The position numbers and the translations under genes were made by a program. A DNA stretch of 64,000 bases from Gonatopus flavifemur (lineage: Eukaryota > Arthropoda > Insecta > Hymenoptera > Dryinidae), in the NCBI GenBank assembly GCA_018340375.1, contig JAFFJZ010000013.1:6922501-6986500 (forward strand). The letters are read 5' to 3'. Positions 1 through 10,960 of this stretch are shown one piece after another; positions within the stretch are counted from its first letter, which is position 1; each line of letters starts with the position of its first letter. Under the pieces are notes generated by a model. That model made no database searches and was not told the DNA's origin. It saw only the letters and a list, made by a program, of their open reading frames with translations.

Positions 1-1079
1 CCACGCGGGATGAAAACAGTAGATTTATTGTAGGATTACCCGTTGAAGAGGATGTACTTCAGAGATTAGGAGAGTCGCGGTTAACTGCATTGCGCAGATT
101 TTATAATTGAGAGAAGAAATTCAAGTTGGATACTCAATATAAGGATCGGTACGTGGATTTTATGTCGGAATATTTATCTCTAGGTCACATGCGTTTGATT
201 GATGAAAAAGAAGGTCGTGATAATCAAACCTATTATTTGCCACACCACGGGGTGTTTAAACAAAATCAGCAAGGCGTTGAACTGTGGGTAGTATTTGACG
301 CCTCAGCTGAGAGCTCCACTGGGATCTCACTTAATGACGCCTTGCATATCGGTCCGGTAATCCAGCAGGATTTAGTTTCTATTTTCGTCCGTTTTCGATT
401 GCAATTCTACGTTTTTACGGCAGACATCATAAAGATGTACCGTCAAATTCGAGTACACGATGATCAAACACCTTTGCAAAGAATTTTTTGGCGTGAAAAT
501 TCTGACGACGAGTTAAAAGCGTACGAACTTTGCACCGTTACATACGGCACTGCACCGGCATCTTACCTTGCTACCGAATGTCTTCGTCAGCTTGCGCTTC
601 GGGAATCTAATGATTATCCGCTAGGTTCACAAAGGATACTCCATGATTTTCATATGGACGACCTATTGACCGGCGCGGATTCTATTCCCGAAGCTTTTAT
701 TATACAGGATGAGATATTAAGGTTGCTCAAGAGGGGTGGATTCGAGCTGAGTAAGTGGTCGTCAAACCACCCCGAGATCATGGCTTCGGTATGCGATTCT
801 AGTCAACATCGGTTGGTAGAATTCGACAAACAAAACCATTCACGTATCTTGGGAATCCTTTGGAATTCGGATAGCGATTCGTTTTTGTTTAGGACGGATG
901 CCATCGAACAACATGAATGCTCAAATAAGCGAACGATACTGTCGGAAATAGCGAAGATCTTCGATCGGTTGGGACTGCTTGGACCGATTGTAGTTATCCC
1001 AAAATTAATTATGCAAGAGTTGTGGCAGTTGACTATCGATTGGGATTCTTCGGTTCCATTGCATATCCACACTCAATAG
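1..1079 (+). pseudogene. BEL/Pao retrotransposon pol, reverse transcriptase part
   Basis: This is the reverse transcriptase portion of a BEL/Pao LTR retrotransposon, the enzyme that copies element RNA into DNA. The reading frame is already open at the window edge, so the 5' part of the element lies outside. The conserved stretch before the RT core ends at an in-frame TGA at 108-110 and the same frame resumes at once (FMSEYLSLGHM follows). The palm motif ADIIKMYRQI is at about 420-449 and the catalytic pair HMDD at 651-662. A TAG at 1077-1079 closes the ORF, but the same frame continues into RNase H. Seen: stops and motifs. Known: this motif order is BEL/Pao. Inferred: a dead copy. TTG at 126 is only the first codon of an internal open stretch, not a start. 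Confidence 0.93.
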
Positions 1080-1781
1080 AGGCGCGTAAGGGAGCAATTA
1101 GTCGATTCACGTAAATTTCGAATTCCACGTTGCATAAAACATAGCGATCGAATCCAGAACTTGGAGTTACACGGGTTTTCAGACGCAAGCCAGAAGGCGT
1201 ATGGAGCCTGTGTTTATTTGCGTTCGCGAGTTTCTGAACAAGAGTCTAAATGTGAGCTCATATGCTCAAAATCTAGAGTTGCTCCATTGAAGGCTCTTTC
1301 GCTTCCCAGGTTGGAGCTCTGCGCGGCTGTGCTATTGGCACAATCATTTACTAAAGTTGAACAATCACTTGAGCTAGGTTCGATGAAAATATTTCTGTGG
1401 TGCGATGCCACAATGGTTCTGCACTGGATATCGTCATCATCTCGACGTTGGACAGTTTTTGTGTCCAATCGTGTCGGGGAAATTCAAAGGTTGACAGACG
1501 GCAATGATTGGCGACATATTAGTTCACAGGACAACCCGGCAGATTTGCTCTCTCGTGGAGTGGAACCTATCGATTTATGCGACTCACAATTGTGGTGGCA
1601 TGGTCCTTCGTGGCTCAGCCTTAGTTATGACCATTGGCCTGAGAGTGAGTTGGAGCCAATTGACGACAAAGCGGAGGAAAGAAAGTTGGCCTCCACCACT
1701 GTAATTACACCAAATCAAGGCATAAGTCGATTGATGAATCAGTGTTCCGGTTTTTCTAAAGTATTGTTTGCGATTCGGTAG
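1080..1781 (+). pseudogene. BEL/Pao pol, RNase H part
   Basis: Continuation of the same frame as the upstream reverse transcriptase, after the TAG at 1077-1079. RNase H would degrade the RNA strand during reverse transcription. Acidic active-site blocks are visible: GFSDAS near 1173, LELCAA near 1312, WCDATM near 1400, and NPADLLSRG near 1534, the usual BEL/Pao order. It ends at a TAG (1779-1781). The 33 residues after that stop are scrambled by two more stops (TGA 1833-1835, TAA 1863-1865) before recognisable pol sequence resumes in the same frame, so this stretch is eroded rather than simply frameshifted. Confidence 0.9.
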
Positions 1782-2696
1782 GGAATCAAAGAATGTAACC
1801 GGAAGCGCATTGCGGCGGAGTTTGGAGTCCTTTGAGATTTCGGATGCCACGAATTCGTTATGTAAATTTGTACAGGCGAGTGCCTCAGGGTTGGTGGACG
1901 TTTACAGAACTCAGACCTTTCGCATGATAGCCAACACCAGATTCTTTTACCGGAGTCTCACCGACTCACTGAGCTCCTAATCATGCACGAGCATGTCCAA
2001 AATATGCATGCTGGCGTGCATCTCTCTATCGCATCAGTTAGACGAAGGTTTTGGCCTATCGCGATTAAAGGTACGGCGCGTAGGATTGTAGGTCAATGCA
2101 TCCAATGTTTCAGGTGTGAGCCAGTGTCGTCTCAAGTGATAATGGGGCAATTGCCGGCTCCTAGGGTTAATCCGTCCAAACCTTTCTCGCACTGCGGTGT
2201 AGATTACGGTGGACCTTTTACTGTACGTGACAGCAAGCGTCGAAACGCGCGCACTTCTAAGGCTTATGTAGCCATTTTTATTTGTTTTGCCACGGAAGCA
2301 GTTCACATAGAATTGATGAGTGATTTGTCATCCGCTTCTTTTTTGGGTGCCTTTGAACGATTGTTGGCCCGACGAGGTGAAATTATTGCAATGTATTCCG
2401 ATAACGGAACGAATTTTGTCGGAGCCGCTAGGGAATTGCACGAGTTTCTCGAGTTCTATAACAATCCTCAGACTCGGGATGAATTGAGTAGTTTTTGTTT
2501 GGAGTCGGGTATCCAGTGGAATTTCATTCCTCCCAATGCTCCACATTTTGGTGGGCTTTGGGAGGTGACGATTAAGTCAACCAAATTTCAGTTGCGTCGC
2601 GTTATAGGCGATACTCCGGTTTCTTTCGAGGAGTTATATACAGTTCTTTGCAAAATAGGGCCGAGATGTCATTTGGGTCATCTGAGAGCGGCGTAA
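1782..2696 (+). pseudogene. BEL/Pao pol, integrase part
   Basis: Integrase of the same element, in the same frame as RT and RNase H. The zinc-binding N-terminal region (HEHVQNMH, then CIQC about 25 residues on) is followed by the DDE catalytic core: Asp in CGVDYGGPF (codon 2202-2204), Asp in YSDNGTNF (2400-2402) and Glu in GGLWE (2562-2564). All three catalytic acids remain. Coding sense is open from about 1866 to a stop at 2694-2696, where a frameshift after VLCKI destroys the following conserved stretch. The ATG at 1983 lies inside the polyprotein and is not a biological start. Confidence 0.92.
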
Positions 2697-3009
2697 TCGG
2701 ATGAGAGTTGGATATCGCCTCTAACTCCGGGTCATTTTTTAGTGGGTAAACCACTTAATAGTTTTCCGGTTCCGGATGTACTTTCTATAAACGAAAATCG
2801 ACTCTCACGATGGCAGAACAAATGAGGGTAGAACAAATGAGACAACGCTTTTGGAAGCGTTGGAGATTCGAGTACTTAAACCAGTTGCAAGAGCGCACAA
2901 AATGGAAGGCCAATAAGGGTATGCAGTTGGAAGTAGGCCAATTGGTGCTCGTAAAACAACAAGGTTCACCACCATTACAGTGTTTGCTAGGACGTGTAAC
3001 GGAGGCGCC
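2697..3009 (+). pseudogene. BEL/Pao pol C-terminal tail (DUF5641)
   Basis: The C-terminal DUF5641 region of BEL/Pao pol can be followed in two frames: LTPGHFLVGKPLNSFPVPD at about 2722-2779, and after a frameshift FWKRWRFEYLNQLQERTKW near 2849. At the shift a 12-bp word (AGAACAAATGAG) occurs twice, at 2815-2826 and 2830-2841, so a 15-bp tandem duplication probably explains part of the disruption. Homology stops abruptly near 3003 at GRVTE, where unrelated DNA begins, so the 3' end and 3' LTR are missing. Confidence 0.85.
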
Positions 3010-3113
3010 GCTAGTGTGCCTGGCTTGATTTCCCCCTCCCTGATTCAAAATCAGAGATGCTATATTCATGATGCCGCTGCCAGTGGGGCGGCGATTGTGA
3101 ATAAGGTAAGACC

Positions 3114-3170
3114 GTGAACAGCAGTGAACAGTGAACAGTGGTGAACAGTGGTGAAAAACAGTGAACAGTG
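3114..3170. repeat. short tandem repeat, GTGAACAGTG units
   Basis: Five imperfect tandem units of about 10 bp built on GTGAACAGTG lie directly upstream of a THAP exon. They could be 5' leader of the THAP-bearing element or a binding-site cluster; the sequence does not decide. Confidence 0.8.
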
Positions 3171-3200
3171 TAGAAAACTTGTGTTGTGAAGTTTTCCACA

Positions 3201-3444
3201 ATGAACAATAGAAAATGTGAAGTGCTAAATTGCACAGTGAAAGAAAAAAAATTTTACGGATTCCCCAATTTGAGAGGAGTAGATCGTTTTCTGAAATGGG
3301 TTGCAGCTTGTGGGAATTCAGATTTACTGGAATGCCTTCCAGAAAAGCTGGTGCAAAGGAGAATTTGCTGTATTCATTTTGAGCAGAGATTCCGACTGGC
3401 CCAAAAGTTATCAAACACTGCAGTGCCAACGTTGCATTTACCAG
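3201..3444 (+). CDS. THAP-domain first exon (transposon-type)
   Basis: An 81-codon exon encoding a THAP zinc finger, a DNA-binding domain used by P-element-like transposases and by host THAP proteins. The C2CH pattern is complete: Cys6 and Cys11 (CEVLNC), Cys56 and His59 (ICCIHF), followed by the AVPT box (AVPTLHLP, residues 74-81). The exon ends in a consensus splice donor, CCAG|GTATGT at 3445. ATG 3201 was chosen because it puts the first zinc cysteine at residue 6, usual for THAP; the frame is open slightly further upstream but without an ATG. No downstream catalytic exon is recognisable before the inverted repeat at 3770. Most likely the surviving first exon of a P-like transposon; a host gene is less likely given the surroundings. 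Confidence 0.8.
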
Positions 3445-3769
3445 GTATGTTCTAATTTTTTTACTTTATTATTGAATCACAATTTGCAGTTTGTATTTCA
3501 ATCCAAACGAATAATTGTTCAAATGTGTTGAGTCTTGTGAAGAGTAAGTATAAACATTGAGCCGATGAGATATTTCTTTGGGATTACCTTTTTGGTTTTC
3601 AGACGCAGACACCATGTGATTGTCACGAAGACATTGATCGAGGGAATTTTTCTAGATTCTATGATCCATCCATAACTCAAATAAGTATAAAGATTTAATA
3701 GAATTGGAGGTTCTTTTGATCAACCTACATATCAAAGTTCAAATAGAAAAAATTCTGTTTATCGATACA

Positions 3770-4648
3770 AGTCTTGATAGAAATCCCAAAAGTGCTGTAC
3801 ATATGTTGAGAAATGTGTTTACGTGCTTACTTTGTACCAAAATTGTTCTGTGAGAGCAAGAGGTGTTGAAATATGTACAATTCTTCCATATTTATTGTAT
3901 TAGAATCGTACTTACACAATATGAATTGCTGCGATGAAGGACTTGACGCTTTGATTTTGAAGTTCACAAAGGAGCCACTAATTTGAGTGAATCCCACTAT
4001 AATTCAAGTGAAAAGTACACAACGTTATTCCATCAGATCAGATTTCCCTGTCAGTGTCTCCATAATAGTTACATGAAGTGTAACATAAAAACCTTAACAT
4101 AAAAAACAGGCCTCAAGAAAACAGTTCATCGACTCACCTTTTTCTGAATATGTATAATCTCTTGAATCATTTCTAAATGATAACTGCTAATACTATCATA
4201 AAGCATAATATTCATCATAAAAATCCATATCTTTTCAAATGATAAAATTTTATAGAAATAATTCAAGAGATTGTACATATTCAAAAAAAGGTGAGTCGAT
4301 GAAGTATTTTTTGAAAGTCACGTTTTTATGTGAAAGGTGCACACTTCATGCAACTGTTATGGAGACACTGACAGGGAAATCTGATCAAATAAAGTTGTGT
4401 ACTTTTCACTTGAATTGTAATGAGATTCATTCAGATTAGTGGCTCCTTTGATGAACTTCAAAATCAAAGCGTCAAGACCTTCATCGCAGCAATTCATATT
4501 GTGTAAGTACAATTGTAATACAATAAATATGGAAGAATTGTACATATTTACACACCTCTTGCTCTCACAGAACAATTTTGGTACAAAGTAAGCACTTAAA
4601 CACATTTCTCAACATATGTACAGCGCTTTTGGGATTTCTATCAAGACT
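3770..4648. repeat. inverted repeat with 0.4-kb arms
   Basis: Left arm about 3770-4178 is the imperfect reverse complement of about 4251-4648, with a loop of about 70 bases. Matching landmarks: GTCTTGATAGAAATCCC at 3771 against GGGATTTCTATCAAGAC ending at 4647, and ATTGCTGCGATGAAGG against CCTTCATCGCAGCAAT. Arms differ by small indels and substitutions. A transcript would fold into a long hairpin. It could be a foldback element or two copies head to head. Confidence 0.85.
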
Positions 4649-6045
4649 AGTAGAAATCTGACAAGGCATTGTCTAGTCAACATGAGGCCCCTGTAGGGAT
4701 TTCATAGGGAACTTCTAGTTGAGATGAACTAGCAAGTTACTCACCGGTTACTTACAATATATATTAGACAAGTGAAACTCTCAAAAAACTATGGAGGATT
4801 TTTTATAAGCATATCTAGATTGTTACTACACTTGTAAGCCTCGTCAGTAATCATTGAGGCCCTTTCAAGATTTATTTGCCAGAAGATGGCAAATAAACAC
4901 AGATAAAAGAATATTTTGGACAATTTAAGAACTTGTTATCAAATGAATGAGATTACCTCAAATGAATATTTATCTACCAAAACTGTATACTTTGTTGACA
5001 CAAACAAATGCGATATGCCGAAGCAGGAGCTAATAATCAACTTTTCCAAATGAATAAAATATTCATTTTTGTGGAAGAAATATTCACTTGAAGCCATTCA
5101 TTTAATAATTCCTCAGATCCAAAGAAATGCTTTCTTCCCCTGGTAGAAATATCATAAGTTTCTCCCCACAACTCGTGAGGCACTAGTGAGGGAGAACTAG
5201 TTGAGTAAAACTCATGAATTACTGGTCAGTAAGTGATAAGTTCAACTCAATTAACTATTTGGGTTATAATTAGGCGGAACTTATGAGAATTTCACAAGAT
5301 TTTCCACGTTATGCATACAGAAAAACACTTGACAAACGTTCAACCATCACCAGCGAAATAAATGTCCATGATTTCATATAACTTATCACAATTCTCATAA
5401 GGTTGATTTCTTAACTATTCAGCATCATTTTTCTTTTCTACACAACACATAATCATACACATCATTTGGGTATTATTCAAAGAGCATGAACTGAATGAAT
5501 ATGTGTTTCGTCATAATCAAATATAAGTTTCGACCAAGTACTCTGCTTTCGTCATTTCTTGATTAATATGCATAAAAAATCTGTTATTGAGTGCAAAATC
5601 AATCATTGAATCAGTCATCACTGTTGTAATATGTAAAAAATCGTAATTTGCTGTTGTGGTGAAAATGAATTCTATTCAAATACACGACAATACCAACAAC
5701 AACAATATCAATATCAATCAATATCAATATTGATTTACATCAATGTTTCTCGGAAAAAAAACTCACATTAAATTTCTCAAAACTCTCATTTCTCAAAAAA
5801 CTCACATTAATTTTGTAATAAATATGAGTCATGAAGAACTCATTTGATCAAAAATATGTCAAAAGAATGTTCCAAATGAATTGCGAAAAACTTGGATTAT
5901 TCACTTGCAGCTCGACGGATGGTTTCACTTTTCAAATTGAAGAGTACTCTTCATGTTGAAATTTTCAAATTTGAGGAAAAAGCCTTATGTTCTGAGTTGA
6001 ATTTGTTGTTAGGATTATGATAAACTTGTAGGAAGAGTTTGAAAG

Positions 6046-6258
6046 TTGGGTGGGATCTATATTGATCAGGAAAGTCCAAATCGTGTGATAAAAGTTAGAA
6101 AATCTGTCATCTTTGCTGACGGCACATGGGTATTCTATCAGCTTTTCTTCACTAAACGAAATCTAGGCAGGAGAAATGTATCAAAATTCAGTAAAATCAA
6201 GTTGGTACAGAGTAAGAGAGGACAGATATATTCATTGAATTTTATTGGTTATTATAAA
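6046..6258 (+). other. unrecognised open frame, left inverted arm
   Basis: A 71-codon open stretch preserved in both arms of the surrounding inverted repeat. It includes NRVIKVRKSVIFADGTWV. The first codon is TTG and a stop precedes it at 6040-6042, so it is not a standalone ORF; it could be an exon with an acceptor at TTTGAAAG. I do not recognise the protein. Because the two arms are nearly identical at the DNA level, conservation of the frame is not evidence of selection. Confidence 0.25.
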
Positions 6259-6507
6259 ATTGCTGATAAATACGTAAAGGCTATGTATGACTCAATTTAT
6301 CGTCTCTCAATATTTTTGTTTCAATGATTTTGTATTGTGTGCATTTTTGTATCTGTTCACTAGTAGGTTGAGGAAACATGTGTATTGAATCTGTTTCATA
6401 AATATAATAACATTTATTTGTAGGAACATGATACAACATTATTGGAACAAAAATATTAAAAGACGACACATTGGATCTTCTACAGCCTTTCCTTATTTAT
6501 CAACATT

Positions 6508-6720
6508 TTTATAATAACCAATAAAATTCAATGAATATATCTGTCCTCTCTTACTCTGTACCAACTTGATTTTACTGAATTTTGATACATTTCTCCTGCC
6601 TAGATTTCGTTTAGTGAAGAAAAGCTGATAGAATACCCATGTGCCGTCAGCAAAGATGACAGATTTTCTAACTTTTATCACACGATTTGGACTTTCCTGA
6701 TCAATATAGATCCAACCCAA
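6508..6720 (-). other. unrecognised open frame, right inverted arm
   Basis: Mirror copy of the open frame in the left arm, with one visible change near the start (GGW instead of GGI context) and a different continuation after YYK. Function unknown. Confidence 0.25.
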
Positions 6721-7461
6721 CTTTCAAACTCTTCCTACAAGTTTATCATAATCCTGACAACAAATTCAACTCAGAACATAAGGCTTTTTCCTCAAATTTG
6801 AAAATTTCAACATGAAGAGTACTCTTCAATTTGAAAAGTGAAACCATCCGTCGAGCTGCAAGTGAATAATCCAAGTTTTTCGCAATTCATTTGGAACATT
6901 CTTTTGACATACTTTTGATCAAATGAGTTCTTCATGACTCATATTTATTACAAAATTAATATGATCTCTGAGTTTTTGCCTAGAAGTACTGATGTAAGTA
7001 TTTGAAGAAGATTCATTTTCACTGCATCAACAAATTACGATTTTTTGACATGTTACAACAGCTATGACTGATTCACTAATTCATTTTGCACTTACTAACA
7101 GACTTTTCTATACACATTATTCAAGAAATAACCACCACACATTTCACAAAAATAATTTATCCATTTTTTGATCACATAAACTTAACCGAACTGCAATATT
7201 CACACAGGCTCATAGATTATTATCGAAGGAAGCATTTCTTTGGATCTGAGAAATTATGAAATGAATAGCTTGAAGTGAATATTTCTTCCACAAAAATGAA
7301 TATCTTATTCATATGGAAAAGTTGATTATTAGCTCCTGCTTTGGCATATCGTATTTGTTTGTGTCAACAAAGTGTACAGTTTTGGTAGATAAATATTCAT
7401 TTGAGGTAATCTCATTCATTTGAGATTGTGTTTGATAAGAATATTCTTTGTTTTTTTTTGG

Positions 7462-7563
7462 TCGAGAAATTTGAAGAACATGGATCTGTATCAAGGAAGT
7501 TATGTGGAAGATTAAAGTATGGACAAATCGGAATAATAATGGGACTATTCATCAGATCTTCAG
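7462..7563 (+). pseudogene. decayed copy of a 102-nt exon (a)
   Basis: A 102-nt block with open frame EKFEEHGSVSRKLCGRLK then IIMGLF. It is homologous to the block 7696-7797 and has exactly the same length. A long T-run precedes it, but the acceptor AG has become GG and the donor position reads GACATC instead of GT. This looks like an exon whose two splice sites have both been lost. Family unknown. Confidence 0.45.
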
Positions 7564-7695
7564 GACATCAAACAAATGAATCTGATTTTCTCCTTCTCAG
7601 TGTTGCAGAGCTTTGAAAAAGAGTACGTACAATTTGGTATGTGTACTTTCCGGAATTTCCATGTGTGTGATAGTGATATTCTTTGTGTTTTCTAG

Positions 7696-7797
7696 CCGAA
7701 AAATTTTATGAAAATGAATCTCCATCAAAGAAGCTATGCGGAAGATTCAAGCGTGAAAATACCAACATCATAATGGGACCATTCATGGAGTGTACAG
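7696..7797 (+). CDS. candidate 102-nt exon (b), unknown protein
   Basis: A 102-nt open block preceded by a pyrimidine tract and TAG at 7693-7695 and followed by a plausible donor ACAG|GTTATT at 7798. It reads EKFYENESPSKKLCGR and IIMGPF, matching the decayed block 133-234 nt upstream. A further tract ending CAG at 7942 precedes a short open stretch to a TGA, which would fit a terminal exon. I do not recognise the domain. The most likely sources are a duplicated-exon transposon gene or a fragment of a host gene. Confidence 0.4.
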
Positions 7798-8250
7798 GTT
7801 ATTCAATAAATCTATATCCTGGTTTCTTACCAACAAGTTTTTTTAAAGTTGGCTGACAGTAAATGAAATTGGATATATTATCAGAATATTTGCTTCTGTA
7901 CATCTGAATGTGTGTGGAAATAATATTTTTTTTTTTTTTCAGCCAGGAAGATAGAAATACTGCCCGCAATCCAGTCCCGGTGAAAATAGGAGCTTTCGAG
8001 AAGAGGAAATGAAGGGCAACTTCGTGTGATCAGAAAAAAGTGGAATTATAACTCAGATAACACGAGAGTTATGAAAAAGTTTAGAATGAATACGATGTAT
8101 TCATAAAGAACTCTTGTGATATCTGGGTGAGTGAAAGTGAGATTAGAAAGTAAGAACGATTCATATTAAGACTCTCAAAAGTTAGTTTTTGAGTACTCGA
8201 AAGAAAATGGGGTATTGAAACGATTCAACAGTGTACCAGGAAAAAATGAT

Positions 8251-8461
8251 GTTGCTGAAGTTTGAATCGTTAATTTAAACGAATTAGTAATCGAATAACG
8301 AAATACTTTGCTGTTGATGACCCAAAATCTTGTAATACATTCTTTAAACGATGTTTCCAATTCCAAAGAGTTGATTCGAGAACATAAACACCGATGGTGT
8401 ATCAGATTCGATGAGTTTGAATTTTCGTTTCGTCCTTATAAACGATTCAAACTTCAACAAC
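8251..8461. mobile_element. 211-bp MITE, TIR GTTGCTGAAGTTTGAATCG
   Basis: Ends are inverted copies: GTTGCTGAAGTTTGAATCGTT at 8251 and AACGATTCAAACTTCAACAAC ending at 8461. The same 211-bp element occurs at 16680-16890 and, interrupted, at 22756-23216, with conserved interior words such as TAAACGATGTTTCCA. Confidence 0.85.
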
Positions 8462-8851
8462 ATCAAAAAAGGGTGATTTGAAAGAATGAAAAAAAATAGA
8501 GTTGTAGAAAATTGAATTCGAATTTTGTTATCACAAAATTGATTTCGAATAAATTGAAATGACATATAAACATGAACGGACATCTTTTAAAAGTTTTGAA
8601 CTGGTTTTACTTCTGAATGATGTGTACTTATGTTGCATAAGACTTCTTGCATTGTTCTTCATTATTTCTGGAATTATCTTTTAGACGAGTGCTGTATGGG
8701 TTTGATTCAAACATTATCAATTCCACTGAGAGGGTATAATACAGAATGGCAACAGAATTTTATACACAGAATTAAAATCCGAATTTCTATTCTTTTCTAT
8801 TGTTTTGATACAAAATTCGGATTCAAGAGAATGAAAAAGATTTACAAGAAA

Positions 8852-10960
8852 CACTGTGAAAACATTTTATGTAGAATAACACAATAAATCATTCGCAATA
8901 TGTTAACCAATGATATATTGTGGGTTTTTACAGAACATTGTTGCTTTTCACAATCCTATATTGTGAAATATTACAAGTTTTGGTAACGTGACATGATCAA
9001 TCATTAGAAAAAATTACAAATTCCACAATATATCATTGGCTGAAATATTACCGCTGATTTATTGTGTGATTGTATGTAAAATGTTTTCACAGGGTTTTTT
9101 GTGACTTTTCCAAATCTTTTCTATCTCAAATTTCTCACTGGGTAGAAAATGAGTGTTCATAGAAAAACGAAATCAAATACAGTGTAAAATACATTTCATA
9201 TACATTACCCATTCAAAGTTTGAAAAAATCAGTCTTCTATGGAAGTACTGTGCTCAGCGTAGAGAAAATATGCTTTTTATTGTGACAGTCCTACGCTCAA
9301 AGTTATGATATCACCAAACTCTTGTAATCTGTTCACATCCAGCATAGGTGATAAAGTTTCCTACGCTGGATGTGAACAGTTTACAAGAGTTTGGTGATAT
9401 CATAACTTTGAGCGTAGGACTGTCACAATAAAAAGAATATTTCCTCTACGGTGAGCACAGTACTTTCATAGAAGACTGTGATTTTTTCCAATTTCGAATG
9501 GGTCATGTATATTAGATATTTTTTAGAGTGTGTTTGATTTCGTTTCTCTCTGAACATTTATTTTCTACCCAGTAAAAAATTTGAGGTAGAAAAGAATTGG
9601 AAAAAATGACAAAGAACACTGTGAAAACATTTTATATGAAATTACACAATGAATCATTGGTAATATATTAGCCAATACCATATTGTGAAGTTCGTAATGT
9701 TTTCTCATGATTCATAATGTCATTTTACTAAAAATTGTAATTTTTCACAATCCAGTGATAATGTTGTATAAAATGTTTCCAGAGTGTTCTTCGTAATGTT
9801 TTCCAATTCTTTTCTATTTCAAATTCCTCACTTGGTAGAAAATCAATGTTCACAAAAAAATGAAATCAAACACAATGTAAAAAACATTTAATACACATTC
9901 AAAGTTTGGAAACATCAGTCTTCTATGAAAGTATTGTCCTTAGCGTGGAGGAGATATACTTTTTATTGTAACAGTCCTATGCTGAATGTTATGGTATCAC
10001 CAAACTCTTCTAAACTGTTCACATCCAGCGTAGGAAACTTTGTTACCTATGTTGAATGCGAAAAGTTTACAAAAATTTTGTGATATCATCACTTTGAGCG
10101 TAGAACTGTCTCAATAAAAAGTATATTTTCTCTACGCTGAGCACAATAGTCTTATGGGAGACTGTGATTTTCTCCAATTTTCAATGAGTCATGTATATTA
10201 AATGTTTTATTACATTGTGTTCGATTTCATTTTCCTCTGAACATTGATTTTCTTCCAAGTAAGGAATTTGAGATAGAAAAGAATTGGAAAAACTTACAAA
10301 GAATACTGTGAAAACATTTCATATGAAATTACACAATAAATCATTGGTAATATATTAGTCAATATCATATTGTGAAGTTTGTAACTTTTTCTGATGGTTC
10401 ATAATGTTATTTTACCAAAAATTGTAATTTTTCACAGTATAGGACTGTAAAAAGCTACAATGTTCTGTAAAAACCCACAATATATCATTGGCTGACATAC
10501 TGCCAATGATCCATTGTGTAATTTTATATGAAATGTTTTCACAGTATTCTTTGTAAGTTTTTCCAATTCTTTTCTATCTCAAATTCCTTACTTGGTAGGA
10601 AATCAATGTTCAGAGAAAAATGAAATCAAACACAATGTAATAAAACATTTAACATACATTACCCATCCAATCTTTGGAAAAATCAGTCTTTGGTGAAAAT
10701 ACTGTGCTCAGCGGAGAGAAGATATACTTTTGATTGTAACAGTCCTACGCTCAATGTTATGATATCACCAAACTCTTGTAAACTTTCAACATCCAGCGTA
10801 GAAAACTTCATCACTTATGCTGGATGCGAACAGATTACAAAAGCTTTGTGATCTCATAACATTGAGCGTAGGGCTGTTAGAATAAAAAGTATATTTCCCT
10901 AACGCTGAACACAGTACTTTCACAGTTGTTTATGATTTCTCCAAACTTTGAATAGGTCAT
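8852..10960. repeat. array of alternating palindromes, three rounds
   Basis: Two different palindromic units alternate. Type P begins CACTGTGAAAACATTTTAT and ends in its inverse (about 8852-9095, 9617-9790, 10305-10545). Type Q is about 500 bp, centred near 9352, 10042 and 10800, with inner arms such as CACCAAACTCTTGTAA inverted against TTACAAGAGTTTGGTG and CCTACGCT words. Q1 is a near-perfect palindrome for more than 200 bp around its centre. The spacing between rounds is about 690 and 770 bp. A satellite-like tandem array that arose from nested MITEs is the simplest reading. Confidence 0.85.

Larger units (their letters stand above)
4890..7460. repeat. large inverted repeat, near-identical inner arms
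   Basis: A 2.6-kb inverted repeat. Inner arms (about 5803-6262 and 6507-6960) are nearly identical, about 450 bp each, around a 245-bp centre. Outer parts (about 5575-5693 with 6990-7110, and 4890-5135 with 7208-7460) match less well and are offset by insertions in the left arm near 5140-5570 and 5695-5800. The gradient from near-identical centre to diverged edges suggests either gene conversion between the inner arms or different ages. No TIR class signature is clear at the outer ends. Confidence 0.88.

Noticed and set aside
803..1072. Minus-strand frame across the reverse transcriptase
   Set aside because: Shadow of the plus-strand pol frame; no start context or homology. The same applies to minus frames at 1214-1468, 2034-2306, 2785-3429 and 13288-13575.
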